DNA of 64,000 bases from Capra hircus. Lineage: Eukaryota; Chordata; Mammalia; Artiodactyla; Bovidae. The stretch covers positions 11,178,001 through 11,242,000 of the forward strand of contig NC_030813.1 in NCBI RefSeq assembly GCF_001704415.2. The letters are read 5' to 3'. A program made the position numbers and the translations under genes. The notes under the pieces are model-generated. The model had not been told where the DNA came from, made no database searches, and saw only the letters and a program-made list of their open reading frames with translations. Every line of letters begins with the position of its first letter. The stretch's first letter is position 1. Positions 12,511-23,634 of the stretch are shown here, piece after piece.

Positions 12511-12924
12511 TAACTCAACTCACAATCACTTCTTTCCTCCAGCGTCTGAAGAGCGATAGCTCCTTTTTGAAATTAATCTGGGTCACATTCCTTAAGTTTA
12601 TAATTTATGTTCATTGTGTCCTTTTTCTCATGTGGCATTCCTGTTCTACTGACTATGACATAATTCTGCCTTAGCAGCTCAGTCAATCTTGTTACTTCTC
12701 TGCCACAGTATTGCCCATGTCTGTCTTGTAGAAACCCTCATCCCTTGGCTTCTACTACATATAGTGCAAATGTTTTCCTTTTATCTTTCCAAGTATTCCT
12801 TCTAATCGCTTCTGATGGTTGGTCTTCCAGGAATCTGTTTAATGTTGACGCAGCCTAAAATTCTGTGCACTCCCTCTCATTAAACACTAACACTTCTCAT
12901 TAAACACTTAACCCAGTGATCCAG

Positions 12925-13250
12925 CTGCTACTTACATGCTTGAAAACAGAATCACTAATCCGTTCTTTCCTGTGCTCCAGATCCATATAACCGACTGCCT
13001 GTAGGACATGCCACTCAGGTAACCCCAGGCACCTTAAAGCCAACATACCTAAAATTGAACTCATCTTTATTTACTGAAATGGCTCCTACTGTTTTACTGT
13101 TTTTGGTAAATATTCTTGGCAGAAAGCTGAGATCCAGTCAAGACTTATTTATCCTTCTCTTTCCTACCCTCAAATCAGGAGATGATCAAAATCTATCGAT
13201 TTTTCTTCCTCTCCACCATACCTACTGATGGCCTTTAGGACCTTTTCAGT
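12925..13250 (+). repeat. L2 LINE remnant
   Basis: The run 'gtgctccagatccatataac', 'gactgcctgtaggacatg' and 'aaaattgaactcatctttat' matches the L2 3'-proximal coding region. Ancient, no open frame. Confidence 0.6.
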
Positions 13251-13761
13251 CCTTCCAGGCATCACTGAATCAGTCTCCAAAAAGTCTCTTTACGTCTTTA
13301 CTCTTTTCTCTTCCACTTCATCTTCAAGCCCTTGCTAGCGTGATTTTCCACTTTGGGGCTTTAAATATCTTTACCAGTTTCCTATTCTCTATGAGAAAAT
13401 GGTAGAGCATACTAGCATCCTGGTAAGGTTCTTCCTGATCTAGATGTGTTTATAGCTTCTGTTTCTCATAACAATTTCTCTTTCAGTCCAATAGTCCTGC
13501 ACTTCTGGCATTTAAATTTGCCAAGCTATTTCATAACAATACGTCTTTCAATGTGGAATGTCATGGGATCCCCCTACCTGAAAGGCCCTTCCCTAGTCAC
13601 TTTGGAAGAAATACATTTATCTTTCCAAACTCGATTCAAGCATCTCCTTCTTTTCTGATCCCACCCCTCTCTTTTGTGTCTATACTGTACACAGGCACAT
13701 ACTTCTTTCATGAAAGGGCAATTTATCTGTGTATTTTTTAATATGCCTGATATACCAAACC
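13251..13761. other. Unique stretch
   Basis: Pyrimidine-rich, possibly a continuation of old L2 sequence. The overlapping frames of 60-78 residues have no support as genes. Confidence 0.4.
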
Positions 13762-14078
13762 GAGAAGGCAATGGCACCCCACTCCAGTACTCTTGCTTGG
13801 AAAATCCCATGGACGGAGGAGCCTCGTAGGCTCAGTCCATGGGTTCGCTGAGGGTTGGACACAACTGAGCAACTTCACTTTCACTTTTCACTTTCATGCA
13901 TTGGAGAAGGAAATGGCAACCCACTCCAGTGTTCTTGCCTGGAGAATCCCAGGGATGGGGGAGCCTGGTGGGCTGCCGTATTCTTGCCTTGGAAATCCCA
14001 TGGAGAGGAGCCTGGTGGGCTATAGTCCATGGGATTGCAAGAGTCAGACACAACTTAATGACTAAAACAGCAACAACA
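13762..14078 (+). mobile_element. BOV-A2 SINE with an extra third monomer segment
   Basis: Two Bov-A monomers joined by the usual 'cactttcatgcattggag' linker, then at about 13979 a third monomer fragment restarting with 'tattcttgccttgg'. The usual BOV-A2 is a dimer, so this copy is either internally duplicated or formed by template switching. The tail is a 'cagcaacaacac' run. Confidence 0.85.
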
Positions 14079-14102
14079 CCCCTATACATGAGGATAGAAT
14101 AA

Positions 14103-14173
14103 CATTAGGTTGGAAAAAAAGTTTCCATGTGATGCAACAGAAAACTCTAGATGAATTTTTGAGCCAACTCTCT
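14103..14173. mobile_element. Mariner-type MITE (about 70 bp)
   Basis: Starts 'attaggttggaaaaaaagtt' and ends 'gaatttttgagccaac', imperfect terminal inverted repeats of the mammalian mariner MITE type. The centre 'gatgcaacagaaaac' resembles the known short elements. Diverged. Confidence 0.6.
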
Positions 14174-14255
14174 ACAAATTATCTTGGACAGTTTCTTCTG
14201 GATACATCCTAGTTTATTAATTTTAATATTAAAAGGATTCTAATTTTTATATGTG

Positions 14256-14464
14256 GCTTGAAAGTGAAGTTGCTCATTCGTGTCTGACTCTGTGACCCCA
14301 CGGACTGTAGCCCACCAGGCTCCTCTGTCCATGGGATTTTCCAGGCAAGAATACTGTAGTGGGTTGCCATTTCCTTCTCCAGGGGATCTTCCTAACCCAG
14401 GGATTGAACCCAGGTCTCCCGCGTTGCAGGCAGATGCTTTAACCTCTGAGCCACCAGGTAAGGC
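14256..14464 (-). mobile_element. Bov-tA SINE, minus orientation
   Basis: Complete Bov-tA in reverse. A 6-bp direct repeat, ggcttg, adjoins both ends (about 14251-14256 and 14462-14467) and may be the target-site duplication. Confidence 0.9.
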
Positions 14465-14866
14465 TTGGATACTATAAAACAGGACTTTTCTTTGTGAAAC
14501 TGCCATTTATCGAGCATTTCGGAAGTGCCAGATATTCTTCAAAATGCTTTGCTTGTGAAACAGGAACAGTAGGAATGGTTCAGTATCAAATCAGATAAGT
14601 TAGAGAGAGAGAAAGGAATTCTTCAATAGTTAACAAAACTAAATTTCCCTATAAGATCCTGCTTCTGTTTGGCACTAGCTAGTGTTGCTACTTACAGTCA
14701 CAAATCAAAACATACTCAGAGTTAGGTGAATATTTAATTTATTAATGTAGTATTGTTTCAGCCAATGCTTACCCGTCCCTCTCTGATCTTCGTCCAATTC
14801 TCAGAGGTCTTTCCCTCTTATGCCACCTGTTTCTATAATTTAATTTCCCTCTGTCACTCTTGCCAG
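14465..14866. other. Unique stretch
   Basis: No gene seen. A weak MIR-like block may lie at 14503-14560. Confidence 0.35.
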
Positions 14867-14981
14867 GAGCCAGGAGCAGCAAGGACAGAATGAAAGTATC
14901 ACTCATGGTTGGGTGCCCATCGGCATCATTGTAGGGAGCACATCGTTTCTTCAGCTTCATCTGCTCCTCCAGCTGGTGCAG
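14867..14981 (+). CDS. Exon-like segment with consensus splice sites, gene unknown
   Basis: Seen: a pyrimidine tract 'ttccctctgtcactcttgcc' runs into AG at 14865-14866, and the 3' end reads CAG followed by GTAAGT at 14982, a perfect donor. Of the three frames only one is open. It needs one leading base, covers 38 codons and ends in phase 0. The peptide starts SQEQQGQNESITHG and turns hydrophobic (WVPIGIIVG, LQLHLLLQLV). Inference: this may be a coding exon, or an untranslated exon, of a + strand transcript. It does not join directly to exon A at 31689 or 31708, which need a split codon, so another exon or another gene would be required. The minus strand is also open across the segment but lacks a good donor. 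I do not recognise the peptide, and chance cannot be excluded. Confidence 0.35.
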
Positions 14982-15572
14982 GTAAGTTACTGTCTCTTGG
15001 CATAGATAGCTTTGAGGTTGGCTTCTACTGTGCAGTCATGAGAATGACCTTCATGTGCCCATATGGCCCTCTAGTAGCTTTCTCACTTGGGTACTTATCT
15101 AGAGGGATGGTGGAAGCTTCCCTTTTTCATCCCCCGTGAGTGACCCACCCTGCAGGGTTGCATGGTCATTGGGCATGCTGGGCTCAGAGATATGTTTTAT
15201 TCCACCTCCAGCCTGCAGAAACATTTAAAAGAAAGAATATAAAAATAAATTTTATTTTTCTCATAGCTTCGTGCAATGTGCCAATTTGATCAGCATGCCT
15301 TATTAATTGAAATAAAGTTATTAATTGAAATCTTTGAGTATTACTGTGGAGAGAATAAAGCTCGGAGACTTCATGTTAGCTATCTTTTCATGCTAACAGC
15401 TCATTAAATTTTTAACCTTTGTATCCAATTAATCAACTCCTCACAATTCTACCTAATTATGCCAGAAGCCATCCCTCATTCTCATCCACAAAAATGCTAT
15501 TAAAAGCTATTGTCAATGCCTTACAGAAAATCAGGACCTATGTGTCCAGAAAATTCTCTGGTACACTTAAGC
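14982..15572. other. Unique stretch
   Basis: No recognised gene or repeat. It contains a local near-duplication of 'ttattaattgaaat' at about 15300-15331. Confidence 0.4.
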
Positions 15573-15706
15573 AAAAAAAGAAGGAAGAAGATTAAAAACT
15601 AAGAGGGAAACTAAGGAAGGAAATAGGGAAAGAGGGTGGGGTGGAGGGAGATGTGGAGGAAGGAAATAAATAAGAACAAAAGAAAAAGAAAAGAAAGAGA
15701 AACTCT
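15573..15706. repeat. GA-rich low-complexity tract
   Basis: Purine-rich run of agg, aag and aaagaaa units over about 130 bases. It explains the proline/leucine/serine-rich frame seen on the opposite strand. Confidence 0.85.
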
Positions 15707-16821
15707 CCTGATTGTCACTCAGTTCACTGAGGGCTATAGTGTTCACTGCGATCCTATTCACAGATCAAGGGCTTATTAGTCCATCCTATTATGTGGGAGG
15801 TTTCATCATGATTAAAAAAAATTATAGAGTATTCAACCCAAAGACATATCTGAAAAAAAAGCAGAGCATTGATGTTTTGTTTCCCAGTTTCAGGGCTGAT
15901 ACTCAGCTCTCTCTGTGTCTCTTCTTCCTCACTCCCCGCCCCTTCCTCTGGCATGGCTACCCTTATAATTCCATTAATACCACCAAGGCACGGAAACCCG
16001 TAAGGCACGGACAATCAAAGTTTGTAGAAGGGCAGTTCTGTAGATTTTGGGGAAATTGCTTTAGGCTCACCAATCTGCAGTACATAATCTATTCTGTCTT
16101 CTATTTATTGGAAACCAGAATGTTATTTTCTGCCTTCAATTTTCTAGTGTCCTTCCATTTCCCACAACTCCTCAAAATGTATTAGCAGCAGACATGTGGC
16201 CATCTCCTCCCCAAGTTCCCTTGGAACCGAAGATACAATTTGTCTGAATGGTTTCAAGCACCAGGTCTACTCTATAAATTATCTCACCTCTCTCACAGAT
16301 CAATTCCCACCTGACAATATGGGCTCTCCCGTCTCTAGCTGAAGGATCATTTCCTCTGACAAAGTAGCTAAAACTTTGTGAAGTGAAGGAATCCTGTTTA
16401 TCCCCCTGTCGTCTGTTAACATTATACCATCTGTCCCAAGCAGCAGGTTTCTACTTACTTTTGCCTTCTACTTGCTTTTAGCATGCTTGAAAAAGCCCTT
16501 TGGCACAGTTGACATTTTTCTGAAGCCACATTTTACTCAGGGTTATACATTTCCTGATGCAATTTATGCAAGTTTGCAACACTTTTAATATTAACGTCAT
16601 TAAGGCCATGTCAGCTAGTTTCCATTCTTGTGCGTGATTAATTTCACTATAAATCAACAGAACCTAAGTGTTAGAAGATGTTCTGTATTACCAACTTGAA
16701 CTCTTCAAAATTCTTTTTCTGAAAAGAGCAATGCCTCTATACCTGCTCCCCTTCCTCAACTTTTACTCATTCATGTTAGAATCTTTCATTATTAAGAACT
16801 CTTTGTTTTTGAGTTATCTGT
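15707..16821. other. Unique stretch
   Basis: The 157-residue + strand frame at 15712-16185 begins in the edge of the GA-rich tract, has no recognised domain and no promoter or splice context. I treat it as chance. Confidence 0.4.
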
Positions 16822-17015
16822 GCTCAATTGTTCAGTCCTGTCCAACTCTTTGAGACCCTAGGCTCCTCTGTCCATGAGATTCTCCAAGCAAGAATATTGG
16901 GTATGTTGGTAGCCATTCCGTTCTCCAGGGGATCTTCCCCAGGCATCAAACCCGCATCTCTTACATCTCCTGTACTGGCAGGTGGGTTCTTTATCACCAG
17001 TGCCACCCGGGAAGC
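16822..17015 (-). mobile_element. Bov-tA SINE, minus orientation, diverged
   Basis: Reverse Bov-tA with a short deletion in the 'ccatggactgtagcccacc' region: the sequence passes directly from 'gagaccc' to 'taggctcctctg'. The head lies near 16960-17015. Confidence 0.85.
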
Positions 17016-17029
17016 AACTCCAATATGTA

Positions 17030-17238
17030 CACCACTACGTATAAAGGCAGACAGTGAATGAGAACCTACTATTTAGCACAAGGAACTGTACTCAATGATC
17101 TGTGGTGACCTAAATGGGAAAAGAATCTAAAACAGGAGTCAAGATATGTATATGTATAACAGATTCACTATACTGTACAGCAGAAACTAACACAACATTT
17201 TAAAGCAACTGTACTCCAATAAAAATTTAAAAAATAAT
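17030..17238 (+). mobile_element. L1 3' UTR end
   Basis: Shows 'gcacaaggaactgtactcaa', 'gatctgtggtgacctaaatg' and 'gcaactgtactccaataaaa', ending in an A-rich tail. 5' truncated. Confidence 0.8.
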
Positions 17239-17284
17239 TTGTCCTCCTCTCATAATTTATGGTTACATAAAGGGGGGGGAATAG

Positions 17285-17480
17285 ATTGGGTGTAATATAT
17301 ACATATTATTGTATACAAAATAAATCACAAGAAGGACCTACTGTATAGCACAGGAAACTGCTCAATATTCTATAGTAACCTAAATGGGGAAAGAGTTAGA
17401 AAAAGAACAGACACATGTAAATATATAAGTGAATCATTTGCTGCACACCTGGAACTAGCACCATGCTGCTAATTTTTTTT
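17285..17480 (+). mobile_element. Second L1 3' UTR end, older subtype
   Basis: A parallel but different 3' UTR version: 'aaggacctactgtatagcac', 'attctatagtaacctaaatg' and 'gaatcatttgctgcacacct'. It lies head to tail with the preceding copy, so two separate insertions are likely. Confidence 0.7.
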
Positions 17481-17565
17481 TTAAGTCATACAAATTCTTT
17501 TTTTTACTTTACAATACTGTATTGGTTTTGCCATACATTGCCATGTGCTAATTTTTTAATATAAA
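17481..17565 (-). mobile_element. Short L1 3' tip, minus orientation
   Basis: The + strand 'tttactttacaatactgtat' followed by 'tggttttgccatac' is the complement of the extreme 3' end seen at about 49340-49370 in the L1 at 48782-49409. Confidence 0.6.
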
Positions 17566-17806
17566 ATAAGCATTGAAAAAAAAACAATGTGTCTTCCAGA
17601 TAAATTCTCATGAGAAGAAACTCTCATTACTATAGGAACTGGCATATTTCCTTTGTTAGCTATTTTTTTATTTTTATTCTTTTTTAGTTTTCCTAAAATC
17701 CATCAACCACTTTCTTCACCTAGCTGGAAAGTCCTACCTCTACATAAATTTTACTTTCATTTGTTTATTGCTTGGTCACCTTAAAGGGAGGATAAATATG
17801 TTTCCA
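17566..17806. other. Unique spacer left of the large L1
   Basis: Short AT-rich DNA. No features recognised. Confidence 0.4.
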
Positions 17807-17815
17807 GATACTCTT

Positions 17816-18158
17816 TTTTTTAATTGAAGGATAATTGCTTTACAGATTTTTGTCGTTTTCTGTCAAATCTCTATATGATTCAACTATAGGAATATATATA
17901 TCCCCTCCCTTTTGAAACTTCCTCCCATCTCCCTCCCCATCCCATCTGGCTAGGTTGATACGGAGCCCATGTTTGAGTTTGCTGAGCCATACAGCAAATT
18001 CCCACTGGCTATCTATTTCACATATGGTAATGTAAGTTTCCATGTTCTTCTCTCCATACATCTCACCCTCTCCTTCCCCTTCCCCATGTCCGTAAGTCTA
18101 TTCTCTATGTCTGTTTCTCTACTGCTGCCCTTTAAGTAAATTCTTAAGTACCATTTTT
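17816..18158 (-). other. L1 3' UTR
   Basis: Between the poly-A tail and the ORF2 stop. The + strand shows 'cttcctcccatctccctccc', the reverse of the purine-rich tract usual in L1 3' UTRs. Confidence 0.8.
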
Positions 18159-21100
18159 CTAGATCCCATATCTGTGCATTAGAATACAATATTTATATTT
18201 CTCTTTCTGACTCACTTCACTCTGTATAATTAGGTTCTAGGTTCATCCACCTCATCAGAACTGACTCAAAGGTGTTTCTTTTTATGGCTGAGTAATATTC
18301 TATTGTGTATATATAACCAAACTTCTTTATCCATTCCTCTGTCAATGGACATCTAGGTTGCTTCCATGTTCTAGCTATTGTAAATAGTGCTCAGTGAATA
18401 ATGGGATACATGTCTCTTTTTAAATTTTGGTTTCCTCAGGGTATATGCCTAAGAGTGGGATTGCTGGGTCATTTGGTGCTTTTATTCCCAGTACTCTAAG
18501 GAATCTCCATACCGTCTTTCATAGTGACGGTATCAATTTACCTGTATCAGTTTATATTCCCACCAACAGTGCAAGAACATTCCCTTTTCTCCACACTCTC
18601 TTCAGCATTTATTGTTTGTAGATTTTTTGATGATGGCCATTCTGACTGGTGTGAGGTGATATCTCATTGTGGTTTTGATTTGCATTTCTCTATAATGAGC
18701 GATGTTGAGCATCTTTTCATGTGTTTGTTAGCCATCTGTATGTCTTCTTTGGATAAATGTCTGTTTAGGTGTTTTTCCCACTTTATGATTGGGTTGTTTG
18801 TTTTTCTGGTATTGAGTTGTATGAGATGCGTGTATATTTTGGAAATTAATCCTTTGTCAGTTGTTTCATTTGCTATCATTCTCTCCAATTCTAAGGGTTG
18901 TCTTTTCACCTTGTTTATAGTTTCCTTTGCTGTTGAAAAACTTTTAAGTTTAATCAGGTCCCAATTGTTTACTTTTGCTTTTATTTCTGTTACTCTGACT
19001 TCCCTGGTGGCTCAGACGGTAAAGCGTCTGTCTACGATGTGGGAGACACAGGTTCGATTCCTGCGTTGGGAAGATCCCTTGGAGAAGGAAATGGCAATCC
19101 ACTCCAGTACTCTTGCCTGGAAAATCCCATGGACAGAGGAGCCTCGTAGGCTACAGTCCATGGGGTCGCGAAGAGTCAGACACAACTGAGCAACTTCACA
19201 TTCACATTCACGTTCTGTTACTCTAGGAGGTGGATCATAGATGATCTTGCTTTGATTTATGTCATCGAGTGTTCTGCCTATGTTTTCCTCTAAGAGTTTT
19301 GTAGTTTCTGGTCTTACATTTAGGTCTTTAATCCATTTTGAGTTTATCTTTGCACATGGTGTTAAGAAGTGTTCTAATTTCATTCTTTCACATGCAGCTG
19401 TCCAGTTTTCCCAGCACCATGTATTGAAGAGGCTGTCTTTGCCCCATTGTATATTCCTGCCTCCTTTATAAAAAATAAAAATATCTTGTTCCATTGGTCT
19501 ATATTTCTGTTTTTGTGCCAGGACCACACTGTTTTGATGACCGTAGGTTTGTAGTATAATCTGAACTCAGGAAAGTCGACTTGTCCAGCTCCATTCTTCT
19601 TTCTCAAGATTGTTTTGGCTATTCGGGGTCTTTTGTGTTTCCATATGAATTGTGAAATTTTTTGTTCTAGTTCAGTGAAAAATGCCATTGGTAATTTGAT
19701 AGGTATCACATTGAATCTATAGATTGCATTTGGTAATATAGTCATTTTCACAATATTGATTCTTCCTACCCAGGAACATGGAATATCTCTCCATCTATTT
19801 ATGTGATCTTTGATTTCTTTCATCAGTGTCTTATAATTTTCTGCGTATAGTTCTTTCATCTCCTTAGGCAAGTTTATTCTTAGATATTTAATTATTTTTG
19901 TTACAATGGTGAATGGGATTGATTCCTTAACTTCTGTTTCTTTTCAATGCAAGTGATTTCTGTGTATTGATTTTGTATCCTGCAACTTTGCTAAATTCAC
20001 TGATTAGCTCTAGTAATTTCCTGATACTATCTTTAGGGATATCTATGTATAGTATCATGTCATCTCCAAACAGTGAGAGATTTACTTCTTCTTTTCCAAT
20101 CTAGATTCCTTTTATTTCTTTTTCTTCTCTTATTGCTGTAGCTAGGACTTCCAAAACTATGTTGAATAATAGTGGTGAAAGTGGACACCCTTGTCTTGTT
20201 CCTGATCTAAGCGGGAATGCTTTCAATTTTTCACCATTGAGAATAATGTTTGCTGTAGGCTTATCTTATATGACCTTTACTGTGTTGAGGCAGATTCCTT
20301 CCATGCCCATTGTTTGAAGAGTTTTAACCATAAATTGGTGCTGAATTTTGTCAAAAGCTTTTTCTGTATCTATTGAGATTATCATACGGTTTTTATCTTT
20401 CAATTTGTTAATATGGTGTATCACATTGATTGACTTGCATATGATTAAAGAATTCTTGCTTTCCTGAAATAAACCCAACTTGATCATGGTGTATGAGCTT
20501 TTGGATGTGTTGCTGAATTCTGTTTGCTAAAATTTTGCTGAGGATTTTGCATTTATGTTCATCAGTGATATTGACCTGTAGTTTTCTTTTTTGTGTTGTC
20601 TTTGTCTGGTTTTGGTATCAGGGTGATGGTGGCCTTGTAGAATGAGTTTGGAAGTGTTCCTTCATCTACAATTTTTTTGAAAGAGTTTTAGAAAGATAGG
20701 CATTAGCTCTTCTCTAAATGGTTGATAGAATTCTCCTGTGAAGCCATCTCATCCTGGGCTTTTGTTTTTTTGGGAGATTTTTGATCACAGCTTCAATTTC
20801 AATGCTTGTAATTGGATTGTTCATAATTTCTATTTCTTCTTCATTCAGTCTTAAAAGATTGAACTTTTCCAAGAATCTATTCATTTCTTCCAGGTTATCC
20901 ATTTTATTGCCATATAGTTGTTCATAATATTCTCTTATAGTCCTTTGTATTTATGCATTTCTGTTGTAACCTCTCCTTTTTCATTTCTCATTTTGTGGAT
21001 TCGATATTTCCCTTTTTTCCTTGATCAGTCTGCCTAAAGGCTTGTCAAATTTTTTTATCTTCATAAAGAACAAGCTTTTAGTTTTATTAATCTTTACTAC

Positions 21101-22121
21101 TGTTTCTTTCATTTCTTTTTCATTTATTTCTGCTCAGATATTTATTATTTCTTTCCTTCTACTAATTTTGGGAGGATTTGTTCTTTTTCCAGTTGTTTTA
21201 GGTGTAAAGTTAGGTAGTCTATTCAATGTTTTTCTTGTTTCTTGAGGTAGGATTGTATTGCTATAAACTTCCCTTTTAGATCTGCTTCTGTTACATACCA
21301 TGGGTTTTGAGTTGGGTTTCCATATTCATTTATTTCTAGAACATTTTGATTTCCCTTTTGATTTCTTCAGTAACCAGTTAGTTATTTAGAAACATATTGT
21401 TTAATCTTCATGTGTTTGTGTTTCCTATAGTTTTTTTCTCTTGTTTTCTAGTCTTGTAGTGTTGTGGTCAGAGTAGATGCTTGACACAATTTCAATTTTC
21501 TTAAATTTACTGAGATTTGATTTGTGACACAAGAAGTGATCTCTCCTGGAGAATGTTCCATGTGCACTTGAGAAGAAGGTGTATTCTTCTGCATTTGGAT
21601 GGACTGTCCTGAGGATATCAATGAGATCCATCTCATCTAATGTATCACTTAAGACTTGCTTTCTTATTAATTTTCTATTTTGATGATCTGTCCATTGGTG
21701 TGAGTGGGGTGTAAAAGTCTCCTATTATTATTGTGTTACTATCAATTTCTCCTTTTATGTCTGTTAGTGTTTGTCTTATGTATTGAGGTGCTCCTTTGTG
21801 GGGTGCATAGATATTTACAATTGTTATGTCTTCCTCTTGGATTGATCCCTTGATCATTATATAGTGTCCTTCCTCATCACGTGTAATCTTCTTTATTTTA
21901 AGATCTATTTTGTTTGATCCGAGGATTGCTCCTCCAGCTTTCTTTTGCTTCCCATTTGCATGGAATATATTTTTCCATCCTCTCACTTTCAGTCTATATG
22001 TGTTTTTAGGTCTAAAGTGGGTTTCTTGTAGACAGAATATATGGGTCTTGTTTTTGTATCCATTAGCATTTAATCCATTTACATTTAAAGTAATTATTGA
22101 TATATATGTTCCTATTGCCAA
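18159..22121 (-). pseudogene. L1 ORF2 (endonuclease and reverse transcriptase), broken
   Basis: ORF2 makes the L1 endonuclease and reverse transcriptase used in target-primed reverse transcription. The start codon at 22121 opens MAIGTYISIITLNVNGLNA. The terminal stop is at 18159-18161 after a ...RYGI end. The endonuclease segment (21675-22121) reads CLQETHF and IIIGDFYTPLTP: the usual GDFN is GDFY here, and sequence between NGLNA and CLQETH is shortened, so the nuclease is probably dead. RT pieces include IDTEKAFDKIQH near 20380 and a catalytic motif read as FGDD (usually FADD) at 20059-20070. Several stops and frame changes separate the remaining open pieces (19380-19871, 20266-20487, 20714-20902, 21425-21631). 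A Bov-tA interrupts it at 18997-19212. Confidence 0.9.
18985..19224 (+). mobile_element. Bov-tA SINE inside L1 ORF2, with target-site duplication
   Basis: The SINE body is 18997-19212, in + orientation. The perfect 12-bp duplication ttctgttactct lies at 18985-18996 and 19213-19224. It inserted after the L1, against the L1 orientation. The head reads gacttccctggtggctcaga. Confidence 0.96.
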
Positions 22122-22179
22122 TCTCTTAATTGTTTGGGGTTGATTTTGTAGATCTTTCTTTGTGTCTGATATTTCTTGG

Positions 22180-23040
22180 CTATAAAAGTCCCTTTAACAT
22201 TTGTTGTAATGCTGATTTGGTGGTACTGAGTTCTCTTAACTTTTGCTTGCCTGAAAATTTTTATTTCTCCATCAATTTTGAATGAGATCCTTGCTGTGTA
22301 CTGTAATGTTGGTTGTAGATTTTTCCCTTTCAGTACTTTAAATATATCCTGCCATTCCCTTCTGCCTGAAGAGTTTCTGCTGAAAGATCAGCTGTTAAGC
22401 ATATGGGGTGTCCCTTGTATGTTACTTGTCACTTCTCCCTTGCTGCTTTCAATATTCTTTCTTTGTGTTTCTTCTCTGTTAGTCTGACTGGTTTCTATCT
22501 TGTTCTGTTTCTCCTTAGGTTTATCCTGTATAGAACTCTTTGTGCCTCTTGGACTTGATTGACTCTTTCCTTTTCCATGTTGGTGAAATTTTCAACTATA
22601 ATCTCTTCAAAAATTATCTCATACCCGTTCTTTTTCTCTTCTTCTGGGACCCCTATAATTCAAGTGTTGTTGTGTCTGATATTTTCCCAGAGGTCTCTGA
22701 GACTGTCCTCAGTTCTTTTCATTCTTTTTACTTTATTCTGCTCTTCAGAAGTTAGTTCCACCATTTTATCTTCCAGGTCACTGATTCGTCCTTCTGCCTC
22801 AGATATTCTGCTCTTGACTCCTTCTAGAGTATTTTTAATTTCGGTAATTGTGTTGTTTGTCTTTGCATGTTTATTCTTTAATTCTTCTAGGTTTTTGTTA
22901 ATTGATTCTTGGGTTTTCTCCACTTTGTTTTCAAGGTTTATGATCATCTTTACTATCATTATTCTGAATTCTTTTTCAGGGAATCTGTCTATTTCCTCTT
23001 CATTTATTTGGACTTCTGTGTTTCTAGTTTGTTCCTTCAT
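22180..23040 (-). pseudogene. L1 ORF1 (RNA-binding chaperone), broken
   Basis: L1 ORF1 makes a trimeric coiled-coil RNA-binding protein that packages L1 RNA. The N-terminal open piece (22660-23040) reads EEEIDRFPEKEFRIMIVKMI, then a heptad-rich stretch with NTITEIKNTLEGVKSRISEA. Downstream sequence is out of frame and stop-rich but recognisable to a terminal ...QMLKGLL and stop at 22180-22182, about 60 bp before the ORF2 start. The ATG at 23040 may not be the original start, because open sequence resembling the ORF1 leader (YEAYTNHWTKLRKAESKRKK, 23076-23336) lies just upstream. Confidence 0.85.
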
Positions 23041-23634
23041 TTGTGTAGTATTTCTCTGCCTTTTTATTATTTTTTTTAACTTATTGTGTTTAAGGTCTCC
23101 TTTTCCCAGACTTCAAGGCTGAATTCTTTCTTCCTTTTGCTTTCTGCCTTTCTAAGCTTGGTCCAGTGGTTTGTGTAAGCTTCATATATGGTCACATTTG
23201 TGCTGAGTTTTTGTTTGTTTGTTTGTTTGTTTGTTTTTCCTCTGATGGGCAAGGCTGAGTGAGGTGGTAATCCTGTCTGCTGATGATTGGGTTTGTATTT
23301 TTGTTTTGTTTGTTGTTTAGATGAAGTATCCTGCATAGGGTGCTACTGGTGGTTGGGTGACGCTGGGTCCTATATTTAAGTGGTTTCCTCTGTGTGAGTT
23401 CTCATTATTTGATCCCCCCTAGGGTTAGTTCTCTGGTAGTCTAGGGTCTTGGAGTCAGTGCTCCCACCCCAAAGGGTCAGGGCTTAATCTCTGGTCAGGA
23501 ATAAAGATTTCAAAAATGGTTTGTTATGGCATTGAGACTAAAACAAATATCCAAAAATGAGAAAACAAAGATGAAGCCCAGACAAATGGCAGTTACAAAA
23601 TCAGGCAAATAATAATTAAAATAATGGAATATAC

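Noticed and set aside
13762..14464. tRNA genes suggested by Bov-tA heads here and elsewhere
   Set aside because: They are SINE heads derived from tRNA-Glu, not cloverleaf-competent tRNA genes.
15712..16185. 157-codon + strand frame
   Set aside because: Begins at the edge of a GA-rich tract, no domain, no splice support.
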